Origin: Aulostomus chinensis
Taxonomy: Eukaryota; Chordata; Actinopteri; Syngnathiformes; Aulostomidae
Assembly (NCBI GenBank): GCA_037954235.1
Contig: JBBMOA010000021.1
Coordinates: 5,178,501-5,242,500, forward strand
Direction of reading: 5' to 3'
DNA length: 64,000 bases
Part shown: positions 55,801 through 64,000 of the stretch, piece after piece
Layout of the letters: every line of letters starts with the position of its first letter
How positions within the stretch are numbered: the stretch's first letter is position 1
Translations under genes and position numbers: made by a program
The notes under the pieces: model-generated
The model's input: only the letters and a program-made list of their open reading frames with translations
The model's database searches: none
What the model was told of the DNA's origin: nothing

Positions 55801-57744
55801 GTTGTTCTCCTTCCTCCCACTGATTCAGCAGGTGTAACTGACTCATATAATCCCATTCACACAAAGAAAGACTGAAAATTAAATGAAATCCTCCAGATGC
55901 TGTGTCGAAGTGTCCTCAAACTGACCTCCCATATCAGTGTATGCACCTTGTATGGACACATCTTGCATGAATGCCTCCACAATCGGTGAATGTCATGTAA
56001 AGCGCTCCGAGTGAATGGTACACTGGGAAAGTGCAATATGAAATGCAGTCTGTTTACCAAAGGCATTCATTACACTGTGTATTCAGTCAACCCAGCTGGC
56101 TCATCTGTGCCTGTGTATTCCCATTTGACACTTGTTGGTTGATCGACTTCATCAGATTATCGCTGCTCATCTCCTGTTTTTCAAGACTGGAGGCTCACCT
56201 CTGTCACCAGCAGGACGGCTCAGGAATCGTGAGCGCCAGCATTCAGCTTGACAGGACTGCATTTGATTTTAAGGATCAGGATGCTTCACCTGAAATGCCA
56301 CCTGGGTTGTTGCTTGTGCTGTTTGTGCTCACCTAAGAAGAATTGAAGAGCACTGCATGTTGTTTCCTCATGGCCAGGAAACACGGGGGCTTGTTGTGAA
56401 ACTAACAGAATGCAGATGCTTGTGGTGAGAAAAGGATGTGAAGGGAAGGAGCGAGCAGATGAAGGGATGGGGGGATAACAAGCTCTTTGCCAACCAGGCA
56501 ACCTTGAGTGCTATTGCTCTGTTGGAGTGAATGCAACAGGCTGGGGTTTTTCAGCCTGACTATTGGAGCATGTGAACACACATCTTCCCCGCCATGGGAG
56601 AGGAGACTGTCATGACAAAGCCAATGCCTTTGCCTCTTCTTTCATTACGCTGTCCCTTCCTGCTCTCCATCGATGTCTCTCTCACCCTGCTCTCATTGCC
56701 GCCTTGTTTGTGTTTGCTCTTGTTTGGCTCTTTCTGTCTTTCTCATTGTATATAACACAAGGTGACATTATTTTCCCTTCTTTTTTGAAAATGGAAAGAA
56801 AAGCATCTTGGTGATATGTAGTCAAGGCTTGCTGTCAAAAGCCTGCAACATTTGCCACCTTTCAGGGAAATCCTAATTGAAAACCTTGGCACTGGAGGGA
56901 GAACAAATAAAGTGGAATTGAATAAACTGGCGATGAATACAGATGCGAGCTGATATGCAACCATGAAAAGCTTTTTTAAATGATTGCGCATCTTAATGTG
57001 GGGATTTCTACCCCCGCAGAATGGCTTGAAAGGCAAATCTGTGTTGTTAGATTTGATACAAAATGAGTATCAAACACTCACAGCCCCAAACCCCCCACCC
57101 CACCAACTTTAACTGAAGCATTAGCTCGTGTGCAGATGGCAGCAGCTGAAGTTATCCTGGATTTCAGAAATCAAAAAGGATTTTTTTTTTTTTTTTAATA
57201 TTCCATGTCCAACTCTTCCTTGCCGCAACTGGTCCTCACGTTGTCAGCCCAAAACCAATAATCCAAGGGCCTTCATGTCACCTGCATTTCTTTTAATGGC
57301 CAGCAGAGGGAGACTTGACTTGTAACAAAAAGAGAATTGCCTGTAAATATTCTCCTAGTTAATGGTTCAGTTGCTAGTTTCAAGCCTTGGTAATACAGTA
57401 AGATATTTATTATGGAATCTACTGAGATGTTACAAGAAAACAACAAGTAAGGAGGTCGGATCCGTCTGTGGCCTGATGGGCTTGGACGGGGATGGATACA
57501 GAAAAAATATTTTTAAAAAATGTGAGCGTGTGTGCCTTTATGATAGGGAAATTGCTGTTGCTGTCAAAACACTTTTGTTTTATTTTGTGAGGGACCAATT
57601 TTCCAAAGCTAATTCCTCTTGAAATGAGCAGATGAATGCAAAACACATTTTTCTGTGCCTAACTAGATTTGTCAGATCAGAATTCAGAGTACAACCTCAC
57701 TTTAGTTAGAGCAAGAGAGCAAGTATTTGTTAAGATCTTGGATA
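55801..57744. other. Intergenic, no gene recognised
   Basis: No exon, RNA or transposon recognised. Confidence 0.5.
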
Positions 57745-58110
57745 TTTCATGTTTTATTTTGTAGTTCCGTCTTCGTTGCTTTCACTTCCTGTCTTGGTTT
57801 AGTTTTCCCGCTCTTTTTCGCTGGTCAGCCCCGCCCTAATGTGTCTCAGGTGTGTATCGTCAGTGAGTAGTTTTCTGTTTCTCCTTTGTTCTGTTGCCAA
57901 ACATCAGAGCCATCCAACAGTTTCTTTGCTTAACTTTTTTTTGGGTGTATTTGTTTTGTTTCTACCTCATCTTGCTCCTGAATATTCCGTCCTCTGACCC
58001 TGGACTGTTTGCGCGGACCTCCATTTCCTGCTCCTCATCTGTCGCTGCCATTCATCGTGTCCACGCTCAGGTTTGCCAATGAATCACTTTTTACGTTAAC
58101 ACCTGAGTCT
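57745..58110 (+). repeat. Possible interspersed repeat (C/T-rich)
   Basis: Starts CATGTTTTATTTTGTAGTT, continues CACTTCCTGTCTTGGTTTAG and AATGTGTCTCAGGTGTGTAT, and ends near ACACCTGAGTCTTGGCTC, an order seen in a common teleost repeat. Related in part to 24885-25180. Confidence 0.4.
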
Positions 58111-61100
58111 TGGCTCTTTAACTGTTGCAGACTTACTTTACCCCAACAAAAGCACCACCAGCAAGAAATTTCCAGATTGGCTCTGCCTGACCTGTCAAGC
58201 TCTGCGGGAAGTGGATGTTTGTGTTGTGATTCATTAGAGCAGTGCGCTACAGAGCAGTGCACTATATCCTCTGCTGTTTCCATCGACGTGTTCAGCCCAA
58301 AATGGGTGTAGCGCTATTGTCCGGGTACATGCTCCCCCTGGGATAATTCCCTCGTGTGTAGCAGCTACACACAGTATTTTTCTAAGCCATTTGCGATAAA
58401 GTGAGTTAAAATCTGTACATCATTTAGTATCCTGTTGTGCTGACATCTTATTTTGTATCGAATTGTTCTCCAACTGTTTTCATCGTTCTGAATACATAAC
58501 ACAGGCCATATGGAGGATGACTAATTTTCCCCTCCTGCCACCTGAAGAGTCGAACTTGTTCAAAGAGTGAATTTAGCATAAACAGAAGCATTACTAATCT
58601 GGAAACATTGTTGTCGTACTCTGCTGGAGGTGAGTTCACACTGAATGTTAAGCTGACAAAAATGCGATGTTCAATAACCTGAATTGAATATTTGGCCAAT
58701 AGAAGAAACGACGCCTCACATTATGTTCTTTTTCTTTCTCTTTTCTTTTAGGAAATAGTTTTCTTTTCTACATCTCAGTTCCTCTCATTTATGCCTGAAA
58801 ATGTCCTCAACTGAAAGAAGATGTAAATCAAAGTATTAAGATTTCACATCATGAAATTAAGATGTAAAAAAACCCCACTAATATCTGGATGATATAATAT
58901 TCTCTTGCATCTGCAGCCGGGCACCTCTGCTCGTCTTTCCTTCTGTTCTTCCCTTCTTTCCTCTCAGCACATGTTCATCTCTTCACCTGCTTCCTCCACA
59001 CGTCCTCACATCTCATTCCATCTCTTCCTTTTCATTCCCTTCCTCTCCTCCTGCTCTCTTCGTCACTGCACACGCTCTTCTGCTCTCTCGTCCTGGCTCA
59101 TCATCACATATTTTTCTTCTCCCTCCCTCTCTAGAAGTGTCTTTTCAAACCGTTCTCCTTCTCCTCCAGACTAACCATTAATCTTCAGTCTAATAATCAA
59201 ATTAATGCCACCCTGGCAAAGCATTCAAAAATGTAACCTTTTGTTTCTGCGTCTCCGTTATTACAGCTCACTTGAATGTACTTCAAAAGTGGGCTGTAGT
59301 ACCTTTTTGAATTTCTGGGTAAATATCACTTCATCAGTTCTTCATCAATTCCGATCTTTTTTTTTTAAAGTCATGACCAGTTTTCCCGCTGCGTGACTTA
59401 AAGGAAGTATTTGTTGTCACTGCACCAACTGTAGGTGTAGATTCAGGTCTGGACGTGGCCCCTGCTCGGCCAACCTTCCCAGGTGTGGCAGCAGCTCCAG
59501 CCCAGTGTGAATGCCAAGAGGAGCAGCGGAACAAGTCAGTGAAACTCGCCCTCTGCAGAGCCTGAAAGGTGGATTAGTCTCCCTCCGTGCAGCAGATCAG
59601 GAGGCCACATGTTGGCTTGAGGACTTTTGATTCACTAAAATGCATAAACCTATCCTGTAGGGAGCGGTGAGCACTCACTGAGGACCAGAACCAGATCTTC
59701 CTGGAGAATCCAGACAACGCTTTGGGAAGCAACTGGAGTCTGAGACGGCAAAACTACACCAAACACCCCTTGACAGTCTCTCACCATCCCAACCCTCTTC
59801 ATTCACTTGTATGCTGAGTAATCCACAAACCATCGGATCAGAGCTAAAAAAACAACTTAACTGCGTAGTTTTGGGCTCTACATCTACACCATCGGGGTTG
59901 AAAATCCTAAATGAGTTATTCACACTTGGGTTCTGGTGGAGCTGAGCTAAAAACTACCTACATGAAATGGATCTTGTTCTCCAAGACCAGGACCGCTGGC
60001 ATCTATGCGTAGGCTTGGGAATCAGCTTGGTTTTTCAACTGAGCGCGCAAGCTGGTCGCATTGGCACCTCACACTTCAGCTTTCAGCCCAAATCAAAGCA
60101 TTTTCTGGTAAATGGAGAAAAGCAAATAGGATCATACAGGGTGATGCATTTGAGTCTGAATCTACCATTTTGTCGAGTCTGACTGTTGTTAGTCTTTCGG
60201 CAACAAGTAGCAACAAGGCTCACGTTTATCAAAATTCTGCATTTACCAAGAATTTATGCAAGGGAAAGAAAAAACGTCTACGAGAATTCATGACATCTAA
60301 CTGAGTAACCAGTCAACAAATGATCAATTTGGGGTGAAGTGTTATTTTAAGTTTGGCATTAATATGATGGCTTGGCGTGTTTTCAATAGCGTCTGGTGCT
60401 CGGTGTGTTCTTGTGACCTCGATGGCAGAAGCAAGGAAACCATCAAACTACTCCCAAGATGTCTGGAAATTTGAACCCGGGGAGTCTTGACTTGATTCGG
60501 CATTTAGTGCTGATTGGCGGGGGGCAGTTTGTCCACTCTGCAATTATCAGATGATGACTGCTGGAAATATGGTGGAGTCCAACTTGTACATTCAAAAACA
60601 CAAAGCTCTGTAGATTGGAGGGGAGTTCAGAGTGGGGTGATTCTTCTTTGACTTTCTTGCTTTGCTGGCCCTTTCCCCCTTACACTGATGCATTATTAAT
60701 ATCGAACTTTTAATTAGTGAAGTTTTAAACATTTCTAATGAATTGCAACCATGAGCGAAATCTATTTTGACAAGAAATACATCCATGCAGCGTGATTCTT
60801 AGGTGTAATGTTTCTGCTGACTAGATGAAACGGTTACGTAGATATTTTCTCTGGGTGCAGACTGGAGCGCGAGCTGAGCCGCCGAGGCTTTCCTGCTCTC
60901 CGTGACACACAGAGCGCTGAATGCTAGCAGGTTGGTGTGTCATTAGGATTCGGATCAGGATGCCGTCTCAGTCGACTGAGGTGAATGAACATGTCTGTCT
61001 GCAGCGAGACGTTTCTCTCTCAGAACATGCTGTGACGCATCTGGAGGGAAATTGCTGAGAATGACCTCTGTACTTGTCTGTTATCTACACCTCTTCTCAA

Positions 61101-62219
61101 TCTCAAGTATTTCCCCTTATTCCTTTTCTTTCCCATCCGTCAAGGGTTCTACTTGAAGGAAGAATAAATGTCGCTTTACGTCCGCGTGAGCCCTGCAGAT
61201 CTGATATCGCCTGATGTTATATGAAAGATGCCACGAGTTCATGATAAACTTTCAGAAACATTGATTATTCACTCAGATGCAGAAGATTGTCCTTGAAGAA
61301 TGACTGTCTCTGCAGTGCTGGCAGCCCGTGTCACCAACCACCAAGTCATAATTTTGCTTGCGTGCAAAATTGCATCTGCAAGCATGACAACATTTTCAAC
61401 ACACTGTATATCAATGAGGATTAACACAATTTATATACGGAGTGTGCAAGCGAAGGTGTGCTGCAGAGAGGAAATATGAGCAAAAAAAATACAAGTATCT
61501 AAAAAGGAAGTAGGGTTGATAAAAACCTGTTACAGTAAATTATCCCAAGTCCAGCCCTTTAGGAGACAAGTTCTAAGCTGCAAGTCAGCAAGATTGCAAT
61601 GCCCCCCCCCCTCCCCCACCGTAATCTATTTAACCCTCAGGGGAACTGGAGAGGTATGGGCTAAATTAGTGTAATCTGAATGAGGGTTTCTTGAATACGT
61701 TGGTTTCAGCCAGCGAGAGATTGTATCCGCCTGCAGCTTCTGTGGCCTGACACACAATAAGGATATGACCATGTGAATCGATACGGCCAATCCCCCGTGA
61801 TTAGGTCGTCCATTAGTTCACTTGATCCCTCAACCCTCTTACATTGCATCCGATGAACATGTAATCACTCTCCTGGATGATTTGTCCAAATCCCCGTATG
61901 TGGACCGAGGGGGAATGTTTTGATGCAGCGTATGCAAATAAGCCGCGCTTTTGTATTTTGATCATGGCGGCGGAGTCGGGGGGACGTCAACTCCCCGGCC
62001 TTGTCCCTTGAACATCAAGGCCCCTCTTCTCCCTCTGATGCCGGGCTCTCTGCACCCTTATGAACTCAGCGCAGTGAAATGCATGTAGAGCTCTGCAGAA
62101 CCAGCGGAACCTTGAAGAGAGGAACTCTTGACTACATTAACGCGGACGGCATATATCTGATATCAGGGTGATTGAGGGAAAAAACGCCAACGCCATTCTC
62201 AAATAGTTTAAATCTAAAT
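58111..62219. other. Intergenic, no gene recognised
   Basis: Pyrimidine-rich at 58910-59180 (a plus-strand frame there is compositional). A candidate conserved block lies at 61640-62110. No exon or RNA recognised. Confidence 0.5.
61640..62110. promoter_or_regulatory. Candidate conserved non-coding block with octamer motif
   Basis: Complex sequence with GGGCTAAATTAGTGTAATC, CACACAATAAGGATATGACC, GTGATTAGGTCGTCCATTAG and a perfect POU octamer ATGCAAAT within GCGTATGCAAATAAGCC at about 61930. It has a moderately CpG-rich centre. No repeats. Conservation untested. Confidence 0.22.
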
Positions 62220-62995
62220 CAGGCCTGTGAAATACAATCAGTACTGCGATACGTCACAGTATTTTGTTCCACAGTACTGTATTGACACCCCAAGTATCAA
62301 CGGTACATAAAATATACATCACAGCTATACGTCAGTGTGTTGCTGTTCAGTGAGTGACAAAATGATGTTATGGCGGCTACATTAGGGCGTCTGTACGACT
62401 GCAACTTTGTAAATACCGCTCTCTTAAATTGCAGTGGCAATCCATCCATTGTCTTCCGCTTATTCCTATGTTAAGGATCGAGGGGGGGTGGAGCCTATCC
62501 CAGCGGCTGCGGGCGAGAGGCAGGTTCACCCTGGTCAGGTCACCAGTCCATCACAGGGCCAGCACATAGAGACAGACAACCATTCACACTCACAGTCACA
62601 CCTACAGTCAATTTAGAGTATCAATCAGCCTCGTCCCCTCTTGATGTCTTTGGACTGTGGGAGGAAGCTGGAGTACCAGAGAGAACCCACGCAGGAACAG
62701 GGAGAACATGGAGACTCACCCAGAAAGATCCCGTGCTCCAGCCGGGGCTCGAACCAGAACCTTCTTGCTGTGAGGCGACAGTGCTGACCACTGCACCACC
62801 GTGCAGCCGTGAGTGGCAATCCTAAATTATCAATATAATGCAATGTAGGTTTTATTAAAATACCCAGGTGTTAAACAGAGACTTGTATTTTCAACTCTTC
62901 TTTGAAATTCAGTAAATCGCTCATCGTGTTGCAATATATCACGATGCGTATCGTGTGGTGAGGTGCTTCGTAATAACCGCCGCTAATCTGATTTA
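62220..62995. repeat. Possible hAT-like DNA transposon remnant hosting a SINE
   Basis: Left part has GTACTGCGATACGTCACAG, right part GCAATATATCACGATGCGTA and TCGTGTGGTGAGGTGC, patterns of CGATA/TATCG repeats that I associate with common non-autonomous fish DNA transposons. The boundaries and target duplication could not be set. Confidence 0.35.
62444..62811 (-). mobile_element. SINE-A copy 3, with 11-bp TSD
   Basis: Flanked by AGTGGCAATCC at 62433-62443 and 62812-62822. On the minus strand: head TGCACGGTGGTGCAGTGGTC, B box GGTTCGAGCCC, body with GTTCTCCCTGTTCC, tail ending in ACAATGGATGG. Confidence 0.92.
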
Positions 62996-64000
62996 GGTCT
63001 CAGTAGGACACGGTCTGACTGGTATTCTGATGAGTTGCACCGCTGAGGTGTTGCAGGCATGTGTGCACCTTCATCACCTTCACTGTTAAACAGTAGCAGA
63101 GTTTTCACAGTACATTTTTGCAGCACGTAACTGCAATCCAGTGTTCTACGACATGTTTTCCAGCCTCCAGCGAAGGAAATAAACTCTGTTCTGAGCTCAG
63201 CTTCCTCCACTATCAGCCAGAAAACACTCAAAATATTCCACGGTTGCGACACGACAGAAATGTTTCAGGCGTCATGTAAAAACCCTCATGAAAAAAACGT
63301 AGCCAGTGCTCCTGATGCTGAAGGAAGACTATCAATATAAAAGAATTAAAATAAAGTAAAAGCAAATTAAAGGAAATTTTTATCTGGTGGGGAAATGTCT
63401 TTGTGCAATTACAGTGCAGATAAGATGAATTAGACCAGCCGCTAAATGGAATTCAGTTTAGCGATAAATCAGGATCCCACTGTCAAGATCACGGTGTGAA
63501 AAAGGTCACTAGCTCTGAATCATTGCTCCTCCAGCATTTAAGAAGCCGGCACAGTGCAGTGAATGTTCACCCCCCCCCCCCCCCAAAAAAAAGCAGCCAG
63601 CATCAGAATCCACCTGACCTCTGGTGAGGGCATTTCCCTGTGTCACCGCCGATAGTTTTCATCTGCATCAGATGCCGTTCATGTATGGCTTGTTCACCGT
63701 GTTCCTGCTCCCGTTTGCTGGCCTCGCTGTTTGTGCAGCGCTCCTCTAAAACGCCGACATATGTGATGACAGCTCTCAGCAACATGTTTTCTTTAGATGT
63801 CCGCTGGGGAGATCGATACCTTGTTGAGAGCTGGAATTGGCCAGTCAGGGTTGGTCATCTGTTCCCGGTGACAGTTAGTTACTGGAATCATACTGTCACC
63901 TGCCTCTTAGCAGGCTGTGGATTAGACGGCTATAAATAAGGCTTCGCTGTGAGTATGAACTCGCATCCAAGCGTCGGGTGTTAAGATTGGTTGGTTTGTC
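62996..64000. other. Intergenic, no gene recognised
   Basis: Contains a C15 tract at 63570-63584. The 99-codon plus frame at 63640-63939 and the minus frame at 62983-63252 have no recognisable domains. Confidence 0.5.

Noticed and set aside
54256..55864. Three very long minus-strand ORFs as protein genes
   Set aside because: They are the same stop-free 32-bp minisatellite read in three frames; the predicted peptides are identical cycles, and two of them begin in unrelated flanking sequence.

Overview
This is vertebrate nuclear DNA, almost certainly from a teleost fish and probably a percomorph. It carries one multi-exon vertebrate gene with GT-AG introns, tRNA-headed SINEs with a TGGATGG-type tail, fish-type Tc1 elements, abundant GT/AC and AG microsatellites, and long stretches without any gene. 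The species is not identifiable from the sequence.

Layout. Positions 1-1371: region upstream of the gene, with three weak coding-like blocks on the minus strand that could belong to a divergent neighbour. Positions 1388-5652 (+): a complete inositol monophosphatase gene (impa1 type), eight coding exons summing to 852 bases (283 codons plus stop), all metal-binding residues present, AATAAA at 5735. From about 5.76 kb to 64 kb I find no convincing host protein exon and no RNA gene; I read this as a gene desert or very long intron with AT-rich, homeodomain-core-rich blocks that could be conserved non-coding elements.

The desert is punctuated by mobile DNA. Two SINE families (A: 21.6, 43.6 and 62.4 kb; B: 11.9, 19.6, 22.3 and 27.2 kb) have different tRNA-like heads but share the 3' tail, as expected if both use the same LINE machinery. 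There is a degenerate Tc1 transposase at 12.3-13.8 kb, an internally deleted Tc1/mariner element at 41.8-42.6 kb, a 680-bp pogo-like element at 17.35-18.03 kb that keeps only the helix-turn-helix end of its transposase, and a 276-bp hAT-type element at 22.0 kb with a perfect 8-bp target duplication. Several insertions are nested, and a related repeat at 27.05 kb shows the sequence without the SINE-A and hAT insertions.

The most unusual object is a minisatellite at 54241-55712: exactly 46 units of 32 bp with no net length change, open in all three minus-strand frames, so it gives three overlapping ORFs of 448-514 codons that are almost certainly not genes. It sits inside a known type of fish interspersed repeat, an unexpanded copy of which lies at 43.23-44.03 kb.

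I do not see a new multi-gene system. The value here is one well-resolved metabolic gene, the history of nested insertions, the minisatellite, and several candidate regulatory blocks that a comparison with other fish genomes would settle.
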